Source of the DNA: Stomoxys calcitrans
Lineage: Eukaryota; Arthropoda; Insecta; Diptera; Muscidae
Assembly (NCBI RefSeq): GCF_963082655.1
Contig: NC_081554.1
Coordinates: 121,409,869 to 121,473,868, forward strand
DNA length: 64,000 nt
Direction of reading: 5' to 3'
The translations under genes were made by a program, and so were the position numbers. Below, in pieces: positions 35,396 to 47,234 of this stretch; position 1 is the stretch's first letter; the number at the start of each line of letters is the position of its first letter. The notes under the pieces are model-generated. The model did not search any database. It had not been told where the DNA came from and saw nothing but the letters and a program-made list of their open reading frames with translations.

Positions 35396-36415
35396 AAAGA
35401 TAATAGCTAAAAAATCACCCTTTACTTGTAGTTTAGGGTATAATAAAGTCGCACCGACCGACGTTCGCCTTTCTTTACTGGTTTTATTTATTTTATATTA
35501 TTAAATCTACATATAATTTCTTAAAATTTTAAATGCCTAAACTTTAAGGTTTTTAAATCAAAATCAACCACATTATAAACCTTACACTGTCTATGTTCAA
35601 ATAGTAACTTAAATCTTAAATTCTGAAATCTTTGAAATGCTCTCACATAATCCTCTGCTAAAGTTTTATTTCATTTACGAACGGCAGAAGGCTTAAAAAC
35701 TACATTATGATGATACAACTTTGGTAGTTTCAATGTTAATCTAATGCTTGCAAGTGAACTCGGTAATAAACCGCAAAAGCGAAAAAGGAAAATAAGGAAA
35801 CCTTAAGAATGACGAGCACTAAGAGGCCAAAGAAGGTAGTAGAGTTAAGAACACACTTTCTGATGAACAATCAAAAAAAAACACACACACACATAAGAAA
35901 CTATTCCCGGCAGCAGAAAAATAAACCTAGAGCTTTGTTTATACAAGTTGAACAAATATACAAAAGTTTGACGTTATTCATTAACTTAAGTATTTATTGT
36001 TATAAGCGTAAGCGAAGGAGCAGTCCTCGAAACAACTACAGAGAAAGTGCACAAGAACCGATTGGAATGGTAAAAATCCCAAACGAAATTTTCTTGGCTA
36101 TGCCCTGGTTCGGGTATTTTAAATTTGATGGCACAACAAAATGTTGTCCCTTAACAAAACAAAATAAGATTGCAAATTAACGCAAGCGGAATTCAAAAAT
36201 CAACCACTAAGAAATTGAACAAATAACAAACTCCGTGAACTTGAAATGAGAAAATAGAGGGTAAAAGGCCAAAGACTTTTGAGGTACCACTCTGAGCGCC
36301 CCCAGTAACACTGTAATCAATTGTGTAATGGAAGGCATTTGTTTGTTTGTTTCAAAATGGTTGACATTAAAGGGACAACAGTTTTGGAATTATCGTATTT
36401 TTGGCTTTATAGTAA
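35396..36415. other. Unassigned sequence between LOA-like fragment A and family A
   Basis: The plus frame at 35809-36180 (123 codons) shows no motif and has A-runs; I do not call it. A short CA run lies near 35880. Confidence 0.35.
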
Positions 36416-38028
36416 AACTAGCTGACCCGGGCCCGCTCCGCTGCGCCTTCTTTAACTTCATATGGAACAAAATTTTCCTTGGAATATTTATTTTCGACAT
36501 TTATAGAGCTGTTAGTGAAATACCATGCTACGAAAATAGTATATCGCATGGCAAACAGTTTAACAATATAAGTGCCTTTATCTGAATCCCATATGATCTT
36601 TATTGGTCTACGAATTTAAGTTTGGATGTAAGGTGTACTCCATTCTTAAAATACTTCATTTCAGCCCGATATTCTCATGATGTCTGATTTAGTGGTGTTT
36701 CCGTGGGTGAGGTTGTCCTCCAGACACTTGGCCCTGAAAAATATCAACATCGTGCTCTTCTTTCAAAAACCATTTTGCCATTGGTTTAGGCGTCCCCCAA
36801 ACACGTGGCCAAAAATAGGTTATCAAATTCATTTTCTAATATTAAATACCACATATTGGCATGCTCGAAAAATTTTTACACTTTGCGGGGTTTTTTGGGG
36901 AAGGGGTGATGCCCTAAATACATGGTCCTAAATTTTGATATCAAATTCATATTCTACTCCCAAATACCTTTATTTGAGCCCCATTTTGTGATGGTCTAAA
37001 AAATGCTGCTTGTGGGGTATTTTGGGAAAGGGGTTGACCCCCAGAAAATTGGTCCTTAAAGTGGGTATCAATTCTTGCTCTACCCCTCAATACCTTTCAT
37101 TTAATCTCCACATTGACGTGGTCGGTAAATATGGCCGATTTAGGGGTGTTTTGGGGATTGGGATGGTCCCCCAAACGCTAAGCCCTGAAAATATATCAGC
37201 AACGTGCTCAATTCTCATATATCTATATATCATTTATTTGAACCCCATATTGCCATTGGCCTCAAAATTTGATATCAAATTCGTTTTCAAATCTCATTTA
37301 AACTCCTTATTGCAAAAGTCAGCAAATATGTCCGGTTTGGGGTATTGGCTCTAAAATCGGCCCTGGGACGTCCCCTAGACAGTTGGTCCCTAATGTTGAT
37401 ATCAGATACGTGGTCTACTCCCAAATACCTTTAATTTGAGCCCCATATTGTCATAGTCGGCAAACGCGACCGGCTTGGGGGGTGTTTTGCGGGATGGGCG
37501 GCCACTCAGTGAGTTGGCCTTGAAAATATATATCGGATTCGTGTTCCACTTTAAAAACCCTCTTATTTGAGCTTCATATTGCAATAGTCAGAAAATACTT
37601 CTTATTTGGATGGTGTTGTGGGGGTGGGGTGGCCTAAATACCTTTCATTTGAGTCCCATATTGTCGTGATTGGTCTAAATATATATTTGGTAGGTTTTAG
37701 GGTGGGGCAGCCCCCCTAGGTACCCCATCCGAAATTTGGATACCAAATTTTTATTTTTAGGGTACTATATGAGAGTACACAAAATATCGCTTCAATCGCA
37801 CCACCCATCTCCGAGATCTGGGGTTTCTGAAAATTAGGGTAAGGAGGAGGGTCCGCCCACCCCTTCAGATATCAAAAAATGTAGTACCCTATTTTCACCA
37901 CGGGATCGTTATGCACCGTCTGTGAAAATTTCAAGAAAATCGGTTCAGCCGTTTCGGAGTCTATAAGGAACACACAAACATACAAACAAACCTACAAACA
38001 AACACAAATTGATTTTTATATATAAGAT
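36416..38028 (+). mobile_element. Family A repeat, second full-length copy, internally shorter
   Basis: The left end, AACTAGCTGACCCGGGCCCG and CTCCGCTGCGCCTTC, and the right end, CAGCCGTTTCGGAGTCTATA with ATAAGAT, match the 4126 copy, and the units follow in the same order. It lacks roughly 400 bp of units relative to that copy (around 37630). The close match suggests a common recent source. Confidence 0.8.
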
Positions 38029-38189
38029 GTTTTTGCCAAGCACGATTATTACATCTACACCTGTATTCATAAAGAATATAAATAAAGAAAATTCTATAAT
38101 ATAAAACGTGACTTCCTAATTATTATTTTTAAATTAATTATTTGTTTTAAATTAGCAAAATTTATTTATATTTTAAAAGCCTTACGTCC

Positions 38190-39760
38190 TTTCTACTCAA
38201 AATCATGGAATGTATTGGGGACACCATGATAAAGAGTAGGACATCCAGCGAACTGATCAAATACAAACAGCATGTCAAGGGAAGGTCGGTGGAGACTGCC
38301 CTGCATGAGGTTGTGCATAAAATAGAAAATCCTTCGATGGCAAAACGTACACACTGACGGTATGCATTGACATCGAGGGGGCTTTTAACAATGTGCGGAC
38401 CGACACACTGATCCACTTCTTAGACCAGTAACGGGTAGACCAGAACCTTAGAGACGGGATAACAGGTGGATAAATTGTGTGTCCCATGGCATAAATATAA
38501 GGGAAAAAGTGGCACAGGGCACGCCACAGGGGGGCATTTTATCGCCACTCCTATGAGGGACCACCTTATTGACCTATTACGGATGCTGACTGAAGAGGGA
38601 TTTGAACCCGTATGCTACTCAGGAGATGTTATAATACTTCATCCTTCGCTTCAGTAGTTTGGTGGACTGCTATGGAGAAAAAGTGCAACATAAGGATAAT
38701 ACAACAGGTTCAGAGAACATGTTATCTTGGCATAGGCGGAGCGACGCCACGCCCACTAGGGCACTGGAGAATATTATAGATATCCGACCCATTGACATGG
38801 GAGAATGGATTGAGGATGGGAGCAGCTCATATAATCGAGGCGACTATCTGGAAGATCATGTTACGCGAATGGATCAAAGCTAGAGGACAGAGTGGGCCTG
38901 TGGGTCTAAATTGAGAACCCAGAGACAGAGATCTGTTGTAGACTGCCTGACCATAATACGGTCCTGCAGACGGAGATCCGGGCGATCTCGGAATGCGTGA
39001 AGTGGTGTGGTGCTAACGCAAGGACGTCGAGTTTATCATCTTTACCGACAGTAAAGAGGCCATAAGGGCAATAACAACCAGGATGGTAAGGTCACGAACA
39101 GTCTTGCAGTATAAGAAGGAGATTAACGCCTTCTCAGAGGAAGGCAAAATCCGCATCATTTAGGTGCCGATTTGGCGGTGAAGGCCAGTGGACTGCCGTC
39201 AATAAACTTGGTTAACCCGAAGCATTTCGGGTCGACGCAGTCCGAGTTAAGGGAGTGGGCGACGAATGCGCATGCAACATTGTGGAAAAGCGAAACAGTT
39301 GGTAGGACGGCGAAAACCCTATGGAGGGAACCAGATCGTGAGAAGACGAGGCTATTACAGAAAGGAAGTAAAAAGGAGGTCAGTATAGCTATTGGCATCA
39401 TAACGGGACACATAGGACTACGAGCTCACTTATGTAAAATCGGTGCGGCAAGTGATAGCATGTGTGTGTAGCATGCGTGGAAGACGATGAGACGTTGGAG
39501 CATTTCCTTTGTCATTGCCCAGCTTTCGCGTCTAATAGATACCGACACTTAGGTGGAGACACAATACTAGACATGAACTTAGGGTGGTATTAAAAACAAT
39601 TAATGTAAGTAGCACGGATTCCTATCTTAAAATTTTCTTTTTTAGAGGTTACTTCATAGTTTTTAGTTCCCACAACTAGTCGATTACTGGCTTAGGTGTA
39701 TGTCCATAGTGGCATGGGGCGGATTAGTATCTGCACCCTTTTTTCAACCTAACCTATTTT
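38190..39760 (+). mobile_element. LOA-like LINE fragment B (RT, RNase H, C-terminal knuckle), decayed
   Basis: In order on the plus strand: KGRSVETALHEVVHKIE (about 38277-38330), motif A CIDIEGAFNNV (about 38363-38395), a motif B region QGTPQGGILSPL (about 38516-38555), motif C as CYSGDVIIL (about 38618-38645; the first Asp of YADD is replaced by Gly), RNase H-like sequence at about 38900-39250, and a C-terminal region ending EDDETLEHFLCHCPAF (about 39484-39530). Frameshifts and stops occur between the blocks. The tail runs to about 39760, ending in a T-rich stretch followed by CAACCTAACC. It is the most complete 3' half of this LINE family here and is clearly inactive. Confidence 0.82.
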
Positions 39761-39964
39761 AATCAAGCAAAAATTGTTGACACTGCAAATAAAAATAGTT
39801 GTTTATTTACAGCCTGTTATGCTCTCGTAAATGTAGTGTACATATAGAACAATTGTATCGTAATGTAAAGAGGCAATTGTGCATTTTATAAAACGTAGCA
39901 TTTGATATAATAAACTAAACAATTTTTTATTAATAAAAAATACTTGAAAGTGAGGTAGGGTCTA

Positions 39965-40760
39965 ACGTCGGAAAACATACATACGTTAGGCATACCTTAA
40001 GGGCAGGTCGGAGGAGACAGCCTTCCACGAAGTGGTGCAAGAAGTCGACACGTCTCTCCAACTAAAGGAGTAAGCGATGGCGGTTTTCCTAGATATTGAA
40101 AGGACATTTAATATCGAGGAGATGGATAGACAGTCAACGCCCTGACCCGGACGGGGGTCCAACTGAGTTACTCCCAGTGTGACTGTATGTTACTTGAAAG
40201 GACTATCAACACGGACTTCGGAGATAATGTTGTTGTAAAAGGGTTGTACACTGAGCTCTTGCCGATGAAGGAATCCATCGGGTCAATCTGGTACGTACAA
40301 CCGGCTGCCATGGGATTGGTAGATAATGTGGACAGAAGGCGGGCGATAAGGGGAACGCCTCAAGGGTGAGGTGTTCTCGGAATTTGTTTTCCCGGGTGGG
40401 TGGGAGTAATGGGAAGCGAATCCTGTGTTTGAAGAGAATGATACCTCGGTCTTTATAGATAGCTCCACGATGGAGACAGGCACTGGATTGTGGCCCTACT
40501 CCGACACACAAAAATCGGTACGTCGGTGAGACTGCCGGACGAGTGTATGTTTTTTAGGTCAGAGATATGTGCCATAACGATAGCCGCAGAGGGAATTCAG
40601 GGAAGGGATTGACAGTTTTCGAAATCAGTATACATATATGGCGGCCCTCAAGGCCGTGGGTTCTAGGGCAGTGAGGTCGAAGTTCATGGCGGAATGTGTG
40701 GAATCCCTGAATAGGCTCCAGATTCCGACATAATGCAAATTTCTTTTTATCACATATTTT
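39965..40760 (+). mobile_element. LOA-like LINE fragment C (reverse transcriptase to RNase H), internally deleted
   Basis: Plus-strand blocks: RT motif A region with FLDIERTFN at about 40085-40115 (canonical FxDIEGAFN); the stretch MLLERTINTDFGDN at 40187-40229 continuing after the 84-bp SINE as DRRRAIRGTPQG up to 40369; then an RNase H-like block at about 40440-40720 (VRLPDECMFF, SEICAITIAAEGIQG). RT motif C is missing, so there is an internal deletion in addition to stops. RNase H after RT is typical of LOA- and I-type LINEs. The fragment diverges from copies A and B in this window and looks like a separate subfamily. Confidence 0.72.
40231..40314 (-). mobile_element. 84-bp SINE-like element derived from the 5' end of the 55274-58855 LINE
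   Basis: Read on the minus strand, the insert starts at CCCATGGCAGCCGG, the same first base as the full-length LINE, and follows it for about 67 bp through CCGATGG…CATCGGCAAG and CTCAGTGTAC. It then changes to a short unrelated tail ending TTTTACAACA, like the LINE's own CAA tail. A target duplication flanks it: AGATAATGT is exact at 40222-40230 and 40321-40329, and extends to 15 bp with three mismatches (40216-40230 and 40315-40329). Removing it restores the reading frame of the host LOA-like element. So it is a discrete mobilised insertion, not a chance truncation. Confidence 0.8.
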
Positions 40761-42868
40761 TGATTTTTTTATTTTCTTTTCATAACAGGTCAGACTGGCC
40801 ACCAAGAAATCGTGGAATAATAGAAAAGCCGTTTTCTAAATGTAAATTTTTGGTTTTGAAACTTGCGTAAACTTCAAATTTTGACAGCTGACACGAAAAT
40901 GGAACGTACAATTTAGTTTTTACTGAATTCTACTTTCCGGTTACGGTCGACAGACGTTCGGCAATATTTTGTATGTGTATTCATAAGCCTAAACAAAACA
41001 GCTTTACGAGAGCAATACCAGGCCTTTAGTCACAAAACTTTATGAAGCCTTAAAAAAGGTTTGTTTGACAGTTCTATAAAGGAAATCTGTCAAATGAGCG
41101 TAAGTATTCAATTCTATTTCAATGCTGTTTGCTCTTCCTCTTACTTATTTTACTACTTAGGAATCCATTGTAAAAAGGTGGCACATTATCCAGCTCCCCT
41201 CAAACCTGTAGTATTAGTCATTTTGCATTTAGAATTATGTTTGTTAAGACCTTATTTTGCGTGGCAGCATTGAGATTTTCCATTTAATTTTTTGGCCAGT
41301 GCCAAAATAAACATACAAACAAAACACATAAAACCTGTTATTAAAAATTATGTGTCTGTCTCCAAAATATGCAAATATTACCTAGTTGACAATGTGGACA
41401 GGCCAAAAGAGGGAGCTCGAAAAAAAAAACATTACAAAAAGGGGCCCTCCCAAATGTCTGTGTTGCTTATTGTGCTTGTCATATCACATGCAGTGGTTAT
41501 AAACAATCAATTTAAACATTTTTTGCCTTTAGACAAAAAATAAGGGAGACATGCAAAAAGTTGCGCAAAAAATGGTAACCAAAATTTTTACTCCCAAAAA
41601 AAGAAGACTGCCTTATTTTGGCAACTACGTGACTTTGCCAAAGTGGCTGAGAACGAAACTGGCCACAAAAAAGGAACATCAGTCAGACTTTTTTTCTTTC
41701 TTTTCTGTTGAACACCGACTGTAAAACGACCGTCTGCCGCCTGGCCTTAAGGGAAGTTTAACGGTTTAATGTGGTACTGCTACAGCCAGTACTTGGGGTC
41801 CGGCGCACAAAAAGATTCCTCAACTAGACCCACAAACACACTCAGTTTATTGAACTGGCAAACCTCGTTGAGGTCTGACAGCAAAAACAACTTGCCAGCC
41901 AGCACATCACGTGACTCAATTAAATGCGAATTTAAACGTAAGAAATTAAATTGATTTTTTTTGTAACGGTTTTTGCCACAGCCACATGAGCATCGCATAA
42001 AAGACCAAAGACGAAGAAACTATTAAGAGACTTTCGATTGTCAATTGGTGTTGTTGGTGGAAAATGAATGGCTAAAGTATTTATAACTCCATTTGGCAAA
42101 AATTATTTAACAAAAAATCGTTTTCCTGGCCACGTACACAGCAGGCAGCAACAGCAACTACTTTGTATTCATTCAAGAAAAACTTTTATTTAGGAACATC
42201 TTCTATGGCAGTTCCAATGTCTTGCCGTCACCATATTCCCCTCCGCCATGGGTAGCATGTTCTTCGCTTTAGCTTAAATTATTTATAAATTTTTATTTTG
42301 GCTGCTGCGTTTTCTTTGCTTATTTCGTAATTTGCGTAAAAATAGCATGTTACACAGACGTAGAGACGTTGTGAAAAACGCATGAAATGCCATCTCATTT
42401 GGAAAGACCGAAGGACAGATGGGCGAACATCTAAAAGATATCAACAGCAATAGCATGACAAAGGAAGGGTATTAAAAACCAGGCACCTTAAAAGAAAACA
42501 CACCAAAGAAAGTAGGGATAGAGCATGTAGAGGGAGATATTTTACACTTCGTGACGCATGAATTGCACGTTTCGATTGCAGCTTTAGAAATGTTTATCTT
42601 CCGACGTTTCCCATAGCATGCTGCACCATGTGCCAATGACATTAAACAGATTGCAAAACTATACCTCATTTTTTTCGATGATCGAAAAGATTTGCGTAGA
42701 GAAGAAGTTGTGACGATTATTTGAAAAACGGGCAAGTAAGGACTAGGGTCAGGTAAAGCACAACCTTAGGAAACCTTTCAGTTGAAAATTGGGCGATACA
42801 TATATATGGGAGCAATACTCATAGAAAAAACCTGCTGAAAGTAACAAACACTGTATGCTGACTATCAG
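40761..42868. other. Unassigned sequence, possibly intronic or intergenic single copy
   Basis: Several short frames (41061-41273, 41292-41543, 42472-42735 minus), none with family motifs or splice support. Confidence 0.35.
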
Positions 42869-43294
42869 TTATGCTGTATGCTGAACAGCAGTCTTACTGC
42901 TTAACGGAGAGATGGGCGAACCCATTGGCATGCCTTTCTTTTGCTCATACAATTTCTTATCGTATGTAAAATATCGAGAATCCTTTTTGCATAATGTTAA
43001 CAATTCTAGAAATAAATCCTTTGGTTGCTCCTGGATGTCATTCCACTTGTCGGTTATAGTGTTTATGGCTAAATTAACCGGTATGCTTGGAAATAGAGAC
43101 ACAACGTCGAAAGATATTAATATCTCATTGTCTCTGATTTTCTTGCCATTGATTTTTGATTTGAATTCTATCCCGTCTCTTATGTTGTATTGTGAATCTC
43201 TATTCAAGTTATTTAATACGTCTGTTAAATTATTCTCAACGAATTTTAGCATTAAATCGAAGACACCATGTAGAGCACAAAACTCCCATGCCAC
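42869..43294 (-). mobile_element. Penelope-like element: reverse transcriptase fragment
   Basis: An uninterrupted 141-codon minus frame carries ILISFDVVSLFPSIPVNLAI (RT motif A with DVVSLF), WNDIQEQPKDLFLELLTLC, then RYFTYDKKLYEQKKGMPMGS with PISP (motif B as MGSPISP). The VSFDVVSLF and MGSP-SP pair is the signature of Penelope-like RTs, not of LINEs or LTR elements. The catalytic YxDD, the GIY-YIG endonuclease and the N-terminal part are all absent, so the piece is truncated at both ends. The frame ends in unrelated sequence near 42900. Confidence 0.83.
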
Positions 43295-43676
43295 TCATGA
43301 CTTGCAACACAGGTTAGAGTCCCCCGGTCGGCCAGAAAAAATTAAAATTTTTTTCATTGAACATATTTTAGGAAATTCGGCATAAAAAAATAAGAATTTC
43401 GTATTCAGAAAAAAAATTTTAGAGTGGTTTTCACCTTTTTTAATTTAATTAATTGAGACACTTATTACTGTGCAGCAGTACTTATTGATTTATTTCATCA
43501 TAGATACGTGCAAAACTTCCAAACATGAGATCATGAGTTCAATACCAAAATAATTAACATTTCTTTTTAAGGGTAATAGTAAAGAGTGTGACAGCGGAAA
43601 CCCCGAAACTAATAGTCTAATAATAATTCACAAATTCACGCGTGGTCTGCGAAATAAAATAATACTCAAGTTATGG

Positions 43677-43990
43677 AAACTCGGCAGGCCGAATCTTATA
43701 TACCCATTACCATGGATCGCATTTGTCAAGTTTTTGGCCTGACATCTCTTTAACAATGGATAAGAATTGCTATGGTATTATAGCTCCAATAGCAGATTAT
43801 AGACTGATTCAGGAAGTGCAAACGGGAGCTCGTTTTATATGGGAGCTATATCAGGTCATATCAGTAATAGGAAAAGTCATTGCGCAAAATTTTAGCAGAA
43901 TTGGACAATAATTGCTCTCTTTAAAAGCTGAAGAAGTCAAATCGGCCGAACGGTTTAAATAGGAGCCAGGGACGTAAACAGTATCGAAAA
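43677..43990 (-). mobile_element. Family B, 3'-end fragment, inverted
   Basis: AACTCGGCAGGCCGAATCTT (eroded hairpin), TATACCCATTACCATGGATC, GCATTTGTCAAGTTTTTGGC and one or two units (GCTCGTTTTATATGGGAGCT, CTATATCAGGTCATATCAG). Homology is lost near 43990. Confidence 0.65.
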
Positions 43991-45049
43991 TTGCTAAAAT
44001 TCTTCTGTTACTGTGAAACTGGAAAAGATATCTCAATTTTTTTTTTTTTTTTGAAAATTGTGGTCACTACTGTGTGCATTAACTGGCATATCAACGGTGA
44101 CATTGGGTCAAAATCAGAGCTTAATTTTTTGCTCAGTGCCAACACACTATTTATATGCCCATTCTAATCTTCTTAAGCCTTCAAATGTCTTTGCAAATAT
44201 CTTAATTTCTATAGTGACAATTTTGGCGAAATAGCTTCAGTATTTTGGTGATCTTTTTCTTTTGCGCTCATTTTAACAGGTTTTCAACATTTTATTGTTT
44301 GTGTCGGCCAATTGCTTTAAAATCACTTTTATTTATACAAAAATTCTTCGTTAAATATTTCACAAAAATAAATGCTGACCAATTTTTACGACGCCTAAAT
44401 GATGCCATCTATGATCAGCCTAAATGATGCTGCTAATTTCTCAATCGAATTTTATTAAAACCGATCGAAAATAAGTTTTTGTTGAAAAAGATGGCCGGTA
44501 AAAATTACATCTAAATATTGCCGTAAATGCCTATAGTTGGCATCATGTCTTTATAAGTCCTAAAATGTTCCTAATTTATTGGAGATAAAGTAAGAAAAGG
44601 TGGTAAAACTAAAAATCAAAAATACGCAGTTGTAGACTTTTTTCTTTCCTTGCCCAATAATTTTTACTCGGTAGATGAAATAAATAAATAATTGATGGTA
44701 AATGACTTAGCGGCCATCGTAAGTGTTATATAGAACTTGCTCTCATAGATAAAAGTCTGCTGATTAATATTATTTTAAAGCATGTGCTTATTTAAGTTGG
44801 GCATTAAGTTCTTCTCATTCTAAACTTAAAATTTTTTAAAAAATATTTCACAATGTCCAAATCTACGAAAAAAGCCTATAGATCTAATAAATGTCAACTA
44901 GAAGCAATGCTATTGACTAATAGATTTCTATATTAAATCCTTAAATACTGTATTGTGAATTATAAATTTCCAAGAACAAACGAAACGGTCTCAATTGAAG
45001 TGATTATTTTGAAAAGTAATCTAATCTGGGTAAACATTTCAGGGTTTTA
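43991..45049. other. Unassigned A+T-rich sequence
   Basis: Nothing supportable seen beyond a short TCTGCTGATTAATATTA motif shared with 22810. Confidence 0.35.
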
Positions 45050-46200
45050 AAATTGTGTTTCCGAGTCCTTAAATTTTCATTTCATTGCTGATGTAAAATT
45101 TATAATTAAATATTTCTAATTAATCTTGGAAAAATTTTTTCAGACTAACAAGCAAAATATTTCATTTAAAGAAAAATTCTCTACCGATAGCATTTAAATT
45201 GAAAAAATAAAACTAGAATTAAGAGAAAATACATACAGATTTCTGTCTTTGGAAAATTTTCGTTGAATGTTTGTTTCTGGGAACAGTTTTTATTAAAAAA
45301 ATTTTTGAAAAAAAAAAATCCAACAAGATTTTGGCTTAAAGAAAATTTTAATCATTTTTGTTTAAAACGATCTCAAAAAATGTATCTTTTGAAAAAGTTA
45401 CATTGCAATTCGGTCTTTAAGGAAAATGTCATTAATGGTTAGAATAATACCCAGGAATAGAGTTGGCTTAGAAAAATGCTAGCACGAACTAGGAAAGAGG
45501 TATTCTAATGAAATTTGTATTGGCGTAAAGTAGACGACTGGAACTAGTTAAAAACAATTCTTTCCGTGATAAAAGGTCATGTTTTAGGGGAAAATTTGCT
45601 TGTTGAATATGGCATACATTTTAGTGCTGTGGTTTTTATATAAAAAAAATATATTTATGGCGACAAGTCATTAAGTCCACCTTTCTTCGCTAAATTGTTT
45701 AAATATTATTTTTTGTTGTAACTTAACTCTTTTTCTTTCTTAACTCAACTTTTTTGTAAAAATGTTTACAAATGTTCTTAAAAAAATTGTAGTTAAAAAA
45801 ATTATGAATATATGAAAATCCAATCCAAATCGGACAAAGGAATCAGGGGTCAAGCGTAATGGATTACAATTTTGTCTTTAAAAATATTTATTGCAAATTG
45901 TATTTTAGACAAAATTTTAGGAAAATGTTTTCGTTTGAAAAGATGTTATTGCAATTTATTAAAATCTTTCCTTTAGAAAAAATAATTTCGCGAAGGCCAA
46001 GGCATGAGTCTGATTTTGCCTCTAGGCAATATTTCAATCAAATTTTATCTTTAGAAAAAATGAGTTTCAAATTTTATCTTTACATAGAAAAAGTTTAAAT
46101 TTTTATTTTATTCTGTTATTTTTCATTATATTTTTGTTTATATTTGGGAGTTAAAAGCATAATAAAAAAAACTTAAAAAATCTTTAGGCAAAATGTCACA
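45050..46200 (+). repeat. Dispersed repeat F: A+T-rich, degenerate TCTTTAGAAAATTTT-type modules
   Basis: Many loosely repeated blocks occur, such as TCTGTCTTTGGAAAATTTTC, TCTTTAAGGAAAATGTC and TTTATCTTTAGAAAAAATGA, plus the block ATTGGCGTAAAGTAGACGAC at 45528-45547 that recurs inverted at 211-230. No coding capacity. The periodicity is too irregular to call a satellite. Confidence 0.45.
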
Positions 46201-46487
46201 AAGTGTTGCAAGATTTACCGCAATTTTACTTTAGGTTCTCATTTCTTTAAGAACCTGTCTGTAAGAATATAATGTAAAAATTTAGTATCGTGACGTTTTG
46301 GAGCACTACATATTGTTGCGATACAAAGGAACTAACATTTTGGAAGTCAGCCGACATCCTACTTTATGTCGGTTAATATACATGCTTAGATAAGGATCCT
46401 ATGGCATTGCTTAGATTTCACTAAAAGCAGATTTGCTGGGAAGAGCGGTATACATAAAATCGGATGGAGGGCTCTGAAGGTATTCTA

Positions 46488-47220
46488 TTATATAAAAGTC
46501 AATGTGTGTTTTTATGTTTTTTTGTCGGTTTGTTTGTTTGTCCACGAAAAAGGCTAAACCGATTTTTTGACATTTTCCCAGATTGTGTAGGTTGTTCTAG
46601 AAGATGTAATAGGTTATATAATTTTTCGATATCGTAAAAGGGGCGAACCCTCCCCTTTACCCTAAAAGAACCACTCAAAATTGAAAATGAACCGATGAGT
46701 CCAATATGGTACTCAAACGAAAAATACTTCAAGTAGAATACGTAACAAAAGATGGGATCAAGTCCGAGGGAGCCCCGCCCAAAAACACATAAACCCACCC
46801 AAACGGACATATAAACCGATTGGAGCAGTATGAGACCCAAATAAAAGGCAATTACGAAGACGTTAGAAGTAGAATACGAATCGGATATTAAAATTCATCA
46901 TTAACAATCAAAAAACACCATCGAATGGATATGGAGTCAAATTGAGACAATATGGGACTCAAATTAACGGTTTTTGGAAGTAGAATACGAATCTAATATC
47001 AAAATTTGCCGCGACTTCTTAGGGAGATAAAGTAAAACTTTGGCTTTCAAATTAGGGAACAAGCGTGGGGCCGCAAATAACCCACAATAGAACGTCGAGA
47101 CAATATGAGGCTCAAATAAAAGGTCATTAAAAGTGGAATACGAATCTGATATTAATTTTAGACACCAAGTATCTAGTTTAGACACGAACGTGCAGTCTAA
47201 CCGGGTAAATATGGAAATAA
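46488..47220 (-). mobile_element. Family A repeat, inverted, diverged and truncated
   Basis: It begins CTATTATATAAAAGTCAATG and has GGCTAAACCGATTTTTTGAC, then CATTTTCCCAGATTGTGTAG, the inverted right end of family A, followed by units such as CCAATATGGTACTCAAACGA, GACAATATGGGACTCAAATT and GACAATATGAGGCTCAAATA. The GCGGGC end is not reached. Confidence 0.62.
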
Positions 47221-47234
47221 TCATATCTGTTGAT

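Noticed and set aside
35809..36180. 123-codon plus-strand frame
   Set aside because: Lysine/asparagine-rich, contains an A-run/CA-repeat, no motif and no splice or promoter support.
33385..39760. One LOA-like LINE split by a 2.8-kb insertion (35396-38189)
   Set aside because: The two sides contain overlapping parts of RT (35266-35340 and 38440-38520) with different sequence, so they are separate copies.
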